A DNA stretch of 64,000 nucleotides. Source: Chloroflexota bacterium (lineage in GTDB: Bacteria > Chloroflexota > Ktedonobacteria > Ktedonobacterales > Ktedonobacteraceae). The stretch is from positions 88,162-152,161 of the forward strand of contig CADDYT010000002.1 in assembly GCA_902810755.1 (NCBI GenBank), in the 5' to 3' direction. Made by a program: the position numbers and the translations under genes. The notes under the pieces were generated by a model that saw nothing but the letters and a program-made list of their open reading frames with translations, had not been told where the DNA came from and made no database searches. This document shows positions 8,713-17,653 of this stretch, piece after piece. The stretch's first letter is position 1, and every line of letters begins with the position of its first letter.

Positions 8713-10206
8713 ATGCAAGAACATACACCACTCGATAGCGCGCAGCAAGCGTCGGCAACGGGCGATATGCACCCGGAAGACTTTCGCCGCTATGGACACC
8801 AGGTTGTGGACTGGATCGCCGATTACCTGTCCAGTGTTGGCGACTACCCGGTGCTATCACAGGTTGCCCCCGGCGACATTCGTCACGCGCTGCCCGCGCA
8901 GCCGCCGGAGCAACCGGAGGCAATGGAGATCATCCTCTCCGACGTTGACCGTGTGTTGATGCCCGGCATAACGCACTGGAACTCGCCCGGGTTCATGGCC
9001 TATTTTGGCATCACCGGCTCCGGCCCCGGCATTCTCGGCGAGATGCTCTCCGGCGCGCTGAACATTAACGCCATGCTCTGGCGCACTTCTCCGGCGGCGA
9101 CAGAACTGGAGCAGGTGACGCTTGACTGGCTGCGCCAGATGCTTGGTTTGCCGCGTCCGCTCTTTGGCGTCATCAACGATACCGCTTCCTCTGGCGTCCT
9201 CTACGCCCTTGCTGCCGCACGTGAAGCCATTCCCGATCTGCACATTCGCCAGCAGGGCATGTCTGGCCGCTCCGAGGTGCCGCGCCTGCGGTATTACGCT
9301 TCGCAGGAGGCGCACTCCTCGGTTGAAAAAGCTGGTATCGTGCTGGGCGTCGGGCAGGCAGGGCTGCGCAAGATCGGCGTGGATAGCGAATTTCGCCTGG
9401 ATGTGGCCGAACTTGAGCGCGCCATTCAGGAAGATATTGCCGCCGGTATTCGCCCGTTCGCCGTTGTGGCCACCGTTGGCACCACCTCCACCACCAGCAT
9501 TGACCCGGTGCCGCAGATCGCCGATGTCTGCGAACGCTATGGCCTCTGGCTGCACGTTGATGGAGCCTATGGCGGTTCCGCCGCCGTCGCGCCAGAGATG
9601 CGCCCGGTGCTGGCAGGCTGCGAGCGTGCCGATAGCTTGATCGTCAACCCGCACAAATGGCTCTTTACCCCCATCGATTGTAGCGTCTTCTACACACGCA
9701 AGCCCGATGTGGTCAAAGCCGCCTTCAGTCTGGTACCTGAATACCTGCGCAACGCCGAAAGTATGGGCGATGAAGTTCCCAACCTGATGGATTATGGCAC
9801 CTCGCTGGGCCGCCGCTTCCGCTCGCTCAAGCTCTGGATGGTGATGCGCTACTTTGGCGAGGAGGGCCTGGCCGCCCGCATTCGCGAACATATCCGCCTG
9901 GGCCAGTTCGTCGCGCGCCGGGTGGACGAAGCGCCGGACTTCGAGCGCATGGCTCCCACGCCGTTCAGCACCGTCTGTTTCCGCGCTCATCCACGCGGGA
10001 TGGATGACGAGGCCGCGCTGGAAAGCCTGAACGAGCGCATCATGAATCGCATCAACGCGACCGGCCATTTCTTCCTTTCCCATACGAAATTGCGCGGCAA
10101 ATATACCATTCGTATCGCCATCGGCAACCTGCACACCACCGAGCAGGACGTGCGCAATCTCTGGCAAGAATTGCAAGCTGCCCTGCTCGCCGAACTTGCG
10201 GCGTGA
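8713..10206 (+). CDS. PLP-dependent group II amino-acid decarboxylase
   Basis: A 497-residue fold-type I decarboxylase related to aromatic-L-amino-acid decarboxylases. Lys315 in NPHKWLF is the PLP lysine, Asp283 in HVDGAYGG binds the pyridine nitrogen, and His201 in QEAHSSVEKA stacks on PLP. The length fits the DDC/TDC family (470-500). Likely substrates are tyrosine, tryptophan, phenylalanine or DOPA, but specificity is not readable here. AGAGGA precedes the ATG by 8 bases. It opens a run of enzymes acting on amino acids (NifS-like, kynureninase-like, ornithine cyclodeaminase-like), which may be one pathway. Confidence 0.93.
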   Translation: MQEHTPLDSAQQASATGDMHPEDFRRYGHQVVDWIADYLSSVGDYPVLSQVAPGDIRHALPAQPPEQPEAMEIILSDVDRVLMPGITHWNSPGFMAYFGITGSGPGILGEMLSGALNINAMLWRTSPAATELEQVTLDWLRQMLGLPRPLFGVINDTASSGVLYALAAAREAIPDLHIRQQGMSGRSEVPRLRYYASQEAHSSVEKAGIVLGVGQAGLRKIGVDSEFRLDVAELERAIQEDIAAGIRPFAVVATVGTTSTTSIDPVPQIADVCERYGLWLHVDGAYGGSAAVAPEMRPVLAGCERADSLIVNPHKWLFTPIDCSVFYTRKPDVVKAAFSLVPEYLRNAESMGDEVPNLMDYGTSLGRRFRSLKLWMVMRYFGEEGLAARIREHIRLGQFVARRVDEAPDFERMAPTPFSTVCFRAHPRGMDDEAALESLNERIMNRINATGHFFLSHTKLRGKYTIRIAIGNLHTTEQDVRNLWQELQAALLAELAA

Positions 10207-10260
10207 AGGGAGCGTGGTTTGAGGCAACCCATGTTAGCGCAGGAAGAGAGGAAGAAAGAA

Positions 10261-11433
10261 ATGATGGTATCGCACCTGGGGCTTATAGGCCGCCCTGTCT
10301 ATCTCGATTATAACGCAACCACCCCGGTTGACCCGGCGGTATTCCAGGCCATGCTGCAATGCCTCGCCTATCGGTTTGGCAACCCATCGAGTACCCATCG
10401 CTACGGACAGGACGCTCAGGAAGTTATCGCTGTGGCTCGCCAGCAGGTGGCCGCTTTGCTGGATTGCCAGGCCGACGAAATTACGTTTACCGGTGGCGGC
10501 TCTGAAAGTGATAACCTTGCCGTTCGCGGCGTTGGCCTGGCGCAGCAGGCGCAGGGACGAGGCAACCACATCATTACGCAGGTGACAGAACACCCGGCGG
10601 TTCTCAATACCTGTCGCGCCCTTGAACGCCTGCACGGCTTTCGCGTCACCTATCTGCCCGTTGATGGCTACGGGCGCGTTGATCCCGCAGATGTTGAGAA
10701 GGCTATCGACGAACAGACCGTTCTCGTTACCATCATGCATGCCAATAACGAAACCGGCACAGTGCAGCCCATCGCGGAAATCGCCGAAATTGCTCACCGG
10801 CATGGCGCGCTTATGCACACCGACGCCGCGCAGTCGGTGGGCAAGCTGCCCGTGCGCGTCGCTGATCTGGGGGTTGATCTGCTCACGATTGCCGGGCATA
10901 AACTCTACGCCCCCAAAGGGATTGGCGCGCTCTACGTCCGACAGGGTGTGGAACTGGAGCCGGTGATCTATGGCGGCGGCCAGGAAGGCGGACGACGTGC
11001 CGGTACGGAGAATACTCCCTACATTGTCGCCCTGGGTGCCGCCTGCCAGCTAGCACAGGAGCGGCTCGCGGAAGACATGCCGCGCATTCAAAGCCTGCGC
11101 GATCTGCTTCAGGCTGAGCTGGAGCAGCGCCTTCCCGGTCGTATCTCGCTCAACGGCCATCCCACCGAACGCCTGCCCAACACGCTCAACATCAGTATCG
11201 CAGGCGTCAGCGGCGAGGCGGTGCTGGCGGCAGCGCCGGAGATTGCCAGTTCCACCGGCTCGGCCTGTCACGAAGGCAATACTGAGCCATCCGCCGTTCT
11301 TATGGCGATGGGCCTCTCCCGCGAACGCGCCCTCGGCGCCTTGCGCCTCACCCTCGGTCGCTGGACGGCGGAAATCGATGTCGAGTGGGCCGCAAGATTG
11401 CTCGCGCGCACGGTGAACAGGCTGAGTTCATGA
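10261..11433 (+). CDS. Cysteine desulfurase (NifS/IscS-like)
   Basis: A 390-residue class V PLP enzyme that takes sulfur from cysteine for Fe-S clusters or thio-modification. YLDYNATTP (14-22) is the family signature, Lys214 in AGHKLYAPKG is the PLP lysine, and Cys336 in STGSACHEG is the persulfide cysteine on the mobile loop. The start at 10261 has GAGAGG 9 bases upstream; frame extension to 10219 (TTG) is less likely. No iscU or sufU scaffold is beside it. The spacing of about 54 bases from the decarboxylase suggests co-transcription. Confidence 0.92.
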   Translation: MMVSHLGLIGRPVYLDYNATTPVDPAVFQAMLQCLAYRFGNPSSTHRYGQDAQEVIAVARQQVAALLDCQADEITFTGGGSESDNLAVRGVGLAQQAQGRGNHIITQVTEHPAVLNTCRALERLHGFRVTYLPVDGYGRVDPADVEKAIDEQTVLVTIMHANNETGTVQPIAEIAEIAHRHGALMHTDAAQSVGKLPVRVADLGVDLLTIAGHKLYAPKGIGALYVRQGVELEPVIYGGGQEGGRRAGTENTPYIVALGAACQLAQERLAEDMPRIQSLRDLLQAELEQRLPGRISLNGHPTERLPNTLNISIAGVSGEAVLAAAPEIASSTGSACHEGNTEPSAVLMAMGLSRERALGALRLTLGRWTAEIDVEWAARLLARTVNRLSS

Positions 11434-11571
11434 TCTGTGAGGAACTAACCCGGACATAGGGACACGTAGCCTCGTTGTGGTAAAATAGAAGAAGGTTCTT
11501 GATGATTGTTGACCGGGCGAACAGACGATTTTCGGAAGGCTATCTGTGAAATGAAATGAGGGAGCCTGAAC

Positions 11572-12768
11572 ATGACGATGAGTGAGTCCAGGACGCCAAA
11601 ATCCGCTCCTCCTGCCCTGGAGAACCCCGAATTGCTGGCCTATCGGGCTGAATTTCCCATCCTGCAAAACAAGACGTATCTGAATAGTTGCTCGCTGGGC
11701 GCGCTTTCAGACCGCTCTATGCGCGGACTGGAAGAGTTCATGCAGATGTGGAATGCATGGGGGGCGCATGCATGGTATGATATCTGGCTGGGTGAGATTG
11801 CGAAAGTGAAACAGAAGTTCGCGAAAATTATCGGCGCGCAGCCCCATGAAATCGCCATTGCTCCCAATGTCTCCACCGCGTTAAGCTCCATTGCCGCCTC
11901 TCTCGATTACACGAAGCGTAACAAAGTCGTGGTAGGCGATATGGATTTTCCCACCGTTCCCTATCAATGGCTGGTCAAGCAGCGCCTGGGCGTTGAAGTC
12001 TGCTTTGTGGAGAGTCCAGATCGCATCTATACGCCGCCGGAATTGTTTGAAGGCGCCGTTGACGATAGAACGGCTCTTGTGGCTACCTCGCGTGTCTTTT
12101 ACACCAGCGGCTATATTCAGGATGTGCGGGCCGTCGCCGATATTGCTCATAAACACGGCGCATACATCCTGGTCGATGATTACCAGGGAACCGGTCAGAT
12201 TCCCATCGATGTCAACGCGCTTGATATCGACTTTCTGGTCTCCGGCACTCTCAAATGGCTGATGGGCGGCCCCGGTCTGGCTTTTGTCTATGTGCGTGAA
12301 GGGCTGATTCCGAAATTAGAGCCGACCATCACGGGCTGGTTTGGTCACAAAGACCAGTTCGATTTTAAGCCGCGCACATTTGAATATCGTACCGATGCCG
12401 CCCGCGTCGAGCTTGGCACGCCCGCTGTGCCAACCATCTACACGGCGAACGGCGGCATGGATATTGTGCTGGAAATTAGCGTCGAGCGCATTTGCGAGCG
12501 CACGCGCTACCTGACCAATGACCTGGTCGCCCGCGCCCGCGAACACGGCTGGAAGGTGCGCGCCCCGCAGGAGCCGGAGCGGCGCAGCTCCATCGTCATG
12601 CTGGAAATGGAACGCCCCCATGATATCGTCGAGGCCCTCATCAACCGCAACATCATCACCGATTCGCGCCCCGGTTTGTTGCGCATCTCCCCGTATTTTT
12701 ATAATACGATAGAGGAAAATGCTCTGGTGATTGATGCTATTGCAGAGATACTCGAAGGGAAGAAGTAG
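11572..12768 (+). CDS. Kynureninase-like class V aminotransferase family enzyme
   Basis: A 398-residue PLP enzyme. Asp202 in VDDYQGTGQIPID and Lys228 in SGTLKWLMGGPG are the cofactor residues. The TLKWLMGGPG signature and the N-terminal TYLNSCSLGALS match kynureninase and its relatives more than desulfurases; no catalytic loop cysteine is seen. The reaction could be kynurenine hydrolysis or a transamination or lyase step, and no kynurenine-pathway partners are nearby. A 138-base gap precedes it, so it may have its own promoter. Confidence 0.82.
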   Translation: MTMSESRTPKSAPPALENPELLAYRAEFPILQNKTYLNSCSLGALSDRSMRGLEEFMQMWNAWGAHAWYDIWLGEIAKVKQKFAKIIGAQPHEIAIAPNVSTALSSIAASLDYTKRNKVVVGDMDFPTVPYQWLVKQRLGVEVCFVESPDRIYTPPELFEGAVDDRTALVATSRVFYTSGYIQDVRAVADIAHKHGAYILVDDYQGTGQIPIDVNALDIDFLVSGTLKWLMGGPGLAFVYVREGLIPKLEPTITGWFGHKDQFDFKPRTFEYRTDAARVELGTPAVPTIYTANGGMDIVLEISVERICERTRYLTNDLVARAREHGWKVRAPQEPERRSSIVMLEMERPHDIVEALINRNIITDSRPGLLRISPYFYNTIEENALVIDAIAEILEGKK

Positions 12769-12801
12769 CATATCAGTTTTGTGGTCTGGAGGAGGAAACG
12801 C

Positions 12802-13188
12802 ATGTATTGTCCGAACTGCCGCGCAGAAGGCTTAGATGATGAACTGTACTGCCGCTTTTGTGGCGCTGAACTCATGGAACATTCAACCAGCCTGGTTCCA
12901 CGCAACTCCTATCTTCCTGCCGTCTTGCAGAGTCCACCATTATCGCGCGTGGTGGCGGGCGTGGGCGCAGTCGCGGTAGGCGTCGGCCTTGAACTGTTGC
13001 GCCGTAGCCTGCTGGCTCGTCTTGAGCGGCCCCCGGCTCCGGTGGCCAACGCGCTTCCCCCCCTCAACGGGCTGAAGGATCTGCTGATGCCGCAGGAGAC
13101 AAAAACAAGAACAACAAAGCTCACGCGCGGCTATGAAATTGAGGAGACGGTGGTCTACATGCGCCGCGTCATCCGGCGCGCGCGCTAG
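12802..13188 (+). CDS. Zinc-ribbon protein with hydrophobic segment
   Basis: A 128-residue protein. The N-terminal zinc ribbon has two CxxC pairs, CPNC (3-6) and CRFC (about 17-20). A glycine/valine-rich hydrophobic stretch (VVAGVGAVAVGVGLELL) could be a membrane segment, and the tail is basic. The start is set by GGAGGAGG 8 bases before 12802. It lies 33 bases after the kynureninase-like gene. Such short zinc-ribbon membrane proteins are common in this phylum; the function is unknown. Confidence 0.75.
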   Translation: MYCPNCRAEGLDDELYCRFCGAELMEHSTSLVPRNSYLPAVLQSPPLSRVVAGVGAVAVGVGLELLRRSLLARLERPPAPVANALPPLNGLKDLLMPQETKTRTTKLTRGYEIEETVVYMRRVIRRAR

Positions 13189-13262
13189 GCCAGCAACTCA
13201 CTCGCTCACCGGCTGAGCAACTTTTCTCACCGTCCTGTTAGTCTGTCGTTTGAGTATGCCTT

Positions 13263-14222
13263 ATGGCGCTGGTATTGCGTGAAAACGATGTACGCCGCCT
13301 GCTGACCATGCCCGACACTATACGGGTGCTGGAGCAGGCTTTTGGCGCGTTAGCAGAAGGGATGGCGACGAACCGACCGCGTAACCGTCTGGTTATTCAG
13401 CGTGGCGTTTTGAATGTACTGGCTGCTGCCGCGCCTACCCTGGGCGTCATGGGCTTCAAAACCTACACCGCCTTCCACGAGGGCGTGCGCTACGTGGTCA
13501 TGCTCTTTAGCTCCCAGGACGGCAAACTGCTCTCTCTTATCGAAGCTGACTGGCTGGGGCGTATGCGCACGGGCGGCGCCAGTGGCCTGGCAACGAAATA
13601 TCTGGCGCGCTCCGATGCAACAACTGTCGGCCTGATCGGCGCGGGCAATCAGGCGGCGATGCAGTTGATGGGTGTGTGTGCTGTGCGCTCGATTACCGCC
13701 GTCTCCGTCTATAGCCGCCGGACGCACGAGCGGGAGGTGTTCTGTGAAGAGATGTCTCGCCTGCTCCACATTCCGGTGCGACCTGTTGCCTCGGCCCGCG
13801 AGGCGGTCGGGCTTGCCGATATCGTGATTACCGCCACGACTTCGCCGGAGCCGGTGTTGCGCGGCGAGTGGCTCAAACCCGGCAGCCACGTCAATGCTAT
13901 TGGCTCCAACTGGCCTCAGCGGCGCGAAATTGACTTCTCGGCGTTACAACGCAGCTATCTCATCGTTACTGATTCAAAAGAGCAGGCCCGCGCCGAGGCC
14001 GGAGACCTGATTATTCCTGCTAACGAGGGCCTTTTTGACTGGAATCTTGTCTTTGAACTCTCAGATGTTGTCGGTGGGCGGGGTCCACAGCGCGAATTGC
14101 CCGACGATATCACGCTGTATAAAGGTCTGGGTATCGCGCTCGAAGACGTTGCGACAGCGGCCCACGTCTATAACCAGGCATTAAAACAAGGCGTGGGGCA
14201 GGAACTTCCGCTACTTTCTTGA
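13263..14222 (+). CDS. Ornithine cyclodeaminase / mu-crystallin family protein
   Basis: A 319-residue NAD(P)-binding enzyme. The Rossmann turn GLIGAGNQAAMQL (124-136) and the family motif MRTGGASGLATKYLAR (101-116) are clear, with Lys66 in GFKTYT near the substrate site. Relatives include ornithine cyclodeaminase, alanine dehydrogenase of the OCD type, ketimine reductase and tauropine-type enzymes, so the exact reaction is open. It lies in the same orientation as three PLP enzymes upstream; a ketimine or imino-acid step in the same pathway would fit. Confidence 0.9.
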   Translation: MALVLRENDVRRLLTMPDTIRVLEQAFGALAEGMATNRPRNRLVIQRGVLNVLAAAAPTLGVMGFKTYTAFHEGVRYVVMLFSSQDGKLLSLIEADWLGRMRTGGASGLATKYLARSDATTVGLIGAGNQAAMQLMGVCAVRSITAVSVYSRRTHEREVFCEEMSRLLHIPVRPVASAREAVGLADIVITATTSPEPVLRGEWLKPGSHVNAIGSNWPQRREIDFSALQRSYLIVTDSKEQARAEAGDLIIPANEGLFDWNLVFELSDVVGGRGPQRELPDDITLYKGLGIALEDVATAAHVYNQALKQGVGQELPLLS

Positions 14223-14238
14223 TCGGTTGAGGCAAATG

Positions 14239-15540
14239 ATGGATACGTCGTTACGACACAGGCAGGGCAACCATGCCCGCCTGCTCATGTCCTTTCTATC
14301 GCTGCTCTGCCTGCTGCTCCTTCTCGTGATCGGGCTGGCTGCCTGCGCGCCTGATACGGGCATCTTTGGCGGTAACTGGCAGACAACAGGCTTGCAGCAT
14401 GCGCATATCCGCACGCTGGAAGTCGATCCCAACAACCCGCAGACGCTCTACGCTGGAGATGAGCAAAACGGCGTCTACACCTCGTCCGATGCTGGCGCGC
14501 ACTGGACGCAGAGCAGCGTTGGCCTGCCCTCACCGGTCTACGTCCACGCTCTCTCGTTCGATACCAGCGGCAAAAAGCTCTACGCCGCTACCGACGCAGG
14601 CATCTTTGTCAGTATAGACGGCGGCCATCAATGGCAGGCGGCAGGCAAGATTGGCACGGCTCCCGGCGAACTGCCGGCCGATACGTATACCTCGCTTGCC
14701 TTCGCGGCGAAAGCTCCCTACAGCATCTATGCCGGTACAGCGCAGCACGGCGTCTTTGTCAGTAACGATGGCGGCACAACCTGGGCGGCTGCCAGTACCG
14801 GCCTGCCCCCTGGCGCTGCTATTAATGACCTGATGTTTGATAGCATAACGAACCAGCTCTGGGCGGCTACGGCTCAGGGCATCTATCGCTCGGACAATGG
14901 GGCAGCAAACTGGCGCGCTCTCAACAACGGCCTGCCTGCCGGTCTCAGCATCAATGCAGTCCAACCGGCTGATGTGGCCGGTGGCCTCAGCGGCCTGGTT
15001 TACGCTGCCAGCAATCACGGCTTTTTTCTCTCGCAGGACGGCGGCGCGCACTGGGCCGCCAGCGAGGAATCGTTGCAGGCTATCCATATCTACACCGTGC
15101 TGGCCGATTTCCGCAGCACCAACGGCACCACTGCCTACATCGGCACCAGCATTGGCGCGTTTCGCAGCGACGATAGCGGCGAAAACTGGGGTAGTATCGC
15201 CACCGGTCTGCCGCGCGGTGAGGCCATCTACGCGCTGATTATCGGCGGTCTCAACAACTCCCAGCTCTACGCCGCCACCGACGCTGACGGCGTCTACATC
15301 TTCCCTGGCAGTAGCAACGGCCTCAACATCGGCCACCTCTGGCCTCTCCTGCTCATTGCCGCCCTCTTCATTCTCCTCTACGCCCTCATCAGCCGCACGC
15401 GCAGGCGCACCCTTCTGCAAGTCAACAGCCGCTTCGAGCCGCGCGAACCCGAAGAACCCGAAGAGGATGAAGGGAATAAGGCTGAGCCGGAGCCACCGGT
15501 CAGGCACGGGCCGACGGATGAGTCGCGTGAGGAAACGTAG
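14239..15540 (+). CDS. Secreted Asp-box (BNR/sortilin-like) beta-propeller lipoprotein
   Basis: About 433 residues. A basic N-terminus, a long hydrophobic core and the lipobox GLAAC (Cys36) indicate lipoprotein export. Repeated Asp-box-like motifs (S-x-DGG-x-x-W, for example SIDGGHQWQ and SNDGGTTWA) form a propeller like Ycf48, sialidase or sortilin. A membrane span (LWPLLLIAALFILLYALIS) near residue 370 and an acidic tail follow, so the protein may be anchored at both ends, which is unusual. TGAGG lies 6 bases before the ATG at 14239; the ATG at 14236 is an alternative. The function is unknown. Confidence 0.82.
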   Translation: MDTSLRHRQGNHARLLMSFLSLLCLLLLLVIGLAACAPDTGIFGGNWQTTGLQHAHIRTLEVDPNNPQTLYAGDEQNGVYTSSDAGAHWTQSSVGLPSPVYVHALSFDTSGKKLYAATDAGIFVSIDGGHQWQAAGKIGTAPGELPADTYTSLAFAAKAPYSIYAGTAQHGVFVSNDGGTTWAAASTGLPPGAAINDLMFDSITNQLWAATAQGIYRSDNGAANWRALNNGLPAGLSINAVQPADVAGGLSGLVYAASNHGFFLSQDGGAHWAASEESLQAIHIYTVLADFRSTNGTTAYIGTSIGAFRSDDSGENWGSIATGLPRGEAIYALIIGGLNNSQLYAATDADGVYIFPGSSNGLNIGHLWPLLLIAALFILLYALISRTRRRTLLQVNSRFEPREPEEPEEDEGNKAEPEPPVRHGPTDESREET

Positions 15541-15549
15541 GTAAATAAC

Positions 15550-16467
15550 TCAACCATCATCTTGCATCAGCCACTCCATAATGCTGCGAATGTTGTGTTC
15601 GTGCGCCCAGGTGTAGTAGGTGCGGTCGATGGCTGCATCTGGCGGGACAACGGCATCGAGCGGGTAGCCGATCAGTTGTGAGGCGTGTTCGAGTTCTCCG
15701 GTTGTGGGCGTGTGGGTGGCGAGCAGCGCGCGGCTGCGGCGCTCGATCTGGCGCAGATAGGCCAGGTTCTCGTCAATCAGGGTGGGGCTGCTGCTGTTGC
15801 CGTGCGAGCAGAGGACGCGCCGGGCTTGCAGGGCCTGCAAACGTTCCAGCGTATCGAACATGGGTTGCACGCCTTCCGGGCCTTCGAGGCCGGGCAGAGG
15901 GTACTCTACAGCGTCAAAAGCCAGCAGCAGGCGCAGTTCGGGAAGCCATGCCGCAATATGATCGGCATGATGCCCCGGCGCCGGTAGCAGTTCGATGGTC
16001 AGGTCGCCGCCGTGAATCGTGCATAGCTGGCTAAAGGTGAGCGTGGGCGGGACGAGCGCGACCGAGGCAAAGATGGGATAACGCTGCCGGTAGTCTGCCA
16101 GTTCGGCTTTTGCCTCCTCTGAAAGCAGGCGGGTGCGGCAGTAATCGTGAGCAAGAATGGGCGCGGCCTGTGCGCCGGTAAAGTACGCATTGCCCCAGCT
16201 GTGATCCCAGTCGGCGTGGCTGTTGACGACCAGCACCTGTCGTCCGTTCAGCGCCTTGCGAACGTACTCTTCCTGCATCATTGCCGCCGCGTCTTCCGGG
16301 CGCAGCAACGTATCAAGGGTAACCACGTAGCGGTCGGTAATCACCACGTAAGCGTCGACTTCCATACCGTCAAATTCCCCTTCGGCGGCAAAAAAGCTGC
16401 GAAAGACCCGTACCCGGTCATCGCCGCTCAACTCAGGAATAGCGGTCACGCTTGCTGCTTCTGGCAT
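15550..16467 (-). CDS. MBL-fold metallo-hydrolase
   Basis: A 305-residue metallo-beta-lactamase-fold enzyme. The metal motif is VNSHADWDHSWGN (HxDxDH form); a later His in PAPGHHADHIAAW, an Asp in LLLAFDAVEYP and a His in VLCSHGNSS complete the di-metal site. Relatives are hydrolases of the glyoxalase II, quorum-lactonase and teichoic-acid type; the substrate is unknown. The start at 16467 was chosen for the AAAGTGAG preceding it; 16494 is an alternative. It ends 10 bases from the Asp-box gene, converging, and follows the PH-like membrane protein on the same strand. Confidence 0.83.
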   Translation of the reverse strand: MPEAASVTAIPELSGDDRVRVFRSFFAAEGEFDGMEVDAYVVITDRYVVTLDTLLRPEDAAAMMQEEYVRKALNGRQVLVVNSHADWDHSWGNAYFTGAQAAPILAHDYCRTRLLSEEAKAELADYRQRYPIFASVALVPPTLTFSQLCTIHGGDLTIELLPAPGHHADHIAAWLPELRLLLAFDAVEYPLPGLEGPEGVQPMFDTLERLQALQARRVLCSHGNSSSPTLIDENLAYLRQIERRSRALLATHTPTTGELEHASQLIGYPLDAVVPPDAAIDRTYYTWAHEHNIRSIMEWLMQDDG

Positions 16468-16577
16468 GTTTGATCTCACTTTCTTTGATATCATAGCCTC
16501 TCTGTTCGGGCAAGGTTCATCACTGGCGCAGCGCGCGAGCAATAGGTGCCTACGGGTCTGGGTGTCCACCAGTGTGT

Positions 16578-17036
16578 TTACAGGTGGTGCGTCCCCAGAT
16601 AGGCGACGAGCAGGTAGAGCGCGAACAGGAAGATGCAGAGCAGGATGATGGCGCCGTAGCAGGTCAGCGCCCAGGCCCGGCGGTTATTGAGGGCCTGGCG
16701 GAGCTGCTCCGCCATATCCGGCGGCTCCAGTTCAAGGTTGGGGCAGAGTTCCACGATATGAGGGATCATTGCTCTGAAGTCACGGGCGTTGGTCATGCCT
16801 TCCGCCAGGATGATAGTTGTATCATCGATCAGATCCGCCATCAGGATGAGTTTGGAGGGAGTGGGGTCGCCTGGCATGAGGGTGAGTCGTTTGATTTCCG
16901 CCAGTGGCACCCGTAGCTCTCGTCCCTCTTCCCTGGTCGTGACGACAATTTCGTCAAGGTATAGCTGTATCTCTTTTCCTATCCCGAAACGCACCGTACT
17001 GATCGGGACTTTTTTCTCAGATTCTGCTTCGTTCAT
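16578..17036 (-). CDS. Small C-terminally anchored protein, PH-like domain
   Basis: A 152-residue protein. Residues about 10-105 alternate short strands (IQLYLDEIVVTTREEGRELRV) in a pattern like a bacterial PH domain. A single span (AWALTCYGAIILLCIFLFAL) lies near residues 120-145, with a short tail. No signal peptide, so it is probably tail-anchored facing the cytoplasm. It is the promoter-proximal gene of a unit with the metallo-hydrolase and diverges from the response regulator. The function is not recognised. Confidence 0.6.
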   Translation of the reverse strand: MNEAESEKKVPISTVRFGIGKEIQLYLDEIVVTTREEGRELRVPLAEIKRLTLMPGDPTPSKLILMADLIDDTTIILAEGMTNARDFRAMIPHIVELCPNLELEPPDMAEQLRQALNNRRAWALTCYGAIILLCIFLFALYLLVAYLGTHHL

Positions 17037-17188
17037 AGCTCACTTCAAATCTTTCTCGCAAACGCTCTTCTGGCCTATTGATTGTAGCGCATTTCGCGTT
17101 GTGAGTCGAGATGCTTGACAGTTGTAATAGCAAACATTACAATTTGGAAACAGGCAAAGAAAATAGCAACAAAGGAAATGGCGAACGT

Positions 17189-17620
17189 ATGGCTCAGGTC
17201 GGTCTGCTGGAAGATAACGCACGCATCGCGAAAATGTGCGTGACCATGCTGCGCTATGTGGGGCATGAAGTGGTTCTTTATGAGCATGGCCGCGCCTGCC
17301 TGCAAGCGTTATCTATCCCCGATGGAACGACGGGCGAGCAGCGAGTGGCGCAATCGCAAGAAAGGCCAACCCGCTTACCCCTCGATGTACTCATTCTCGA
17401 TCTGCACCTGGCCGATATAGACGGGATGGAAGTGTTGCAACGCCTGCGCTCCCATCCACATACCCAATCGCTGCCGTTGATCGTTTGCACTGCCGCCACT
17501 TCTACCGAAATTGCGCGGGCATTGCGCATCGTGCCGGATGCTGTGCTGATTTCAAAGCCGTTCCACCTGTATACGCTTGTTTCCGCCATCAGTGATCTGC
17601 TGGAGAAAGCATCGAAATGA
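17189..17620 (+). CDS. Stand-alone response regulator receiver
   Basis: A 143-residue receiver domain with no output domain. The acidic pair Glu8-Asp9, phospho-acceptor Asp71 in LILDLHLAD, Thr101 and Lys123 in ISKPF are all present. About 17 extra Gln/Arg-rich residues (46-62) are inserted before the phospho-Asp strand. AAAGGAA lies about 11 bases before the start. No histidine kinase is adjacent, so a remote partner or protein-interaction output like CheY/Spo0F is likely. Confidence 0.88.
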   Translation: MAQVGLLEDNARIAKMCVTMLRYVGHEVVLYEHGRACLQALSIPDGTTGEQRVAQSQERPTRLPLDVLILDLHLADIDGMEVLQRLRSHPHTQSLPLIVCTAATSTEIARALRIVPDAVLISKPFHLYTLVSAISDLLEKASK

Positions 17621-17653
17621 TGGCCTCTTTCTCTGTCGCTTTTTCATCCCCGA

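Noticed and set aside
8857..10227. 456-codon minus-strand frame
   Set aside because: Shadow of the PLP decarboxylase; high GC makes long antisense frames common here.
14530..15507. 325-codon minus-strand frame
   Set aside because: Shadow of the Asp-box repeat lipoprotein, which gives repetitive antisense peptides.
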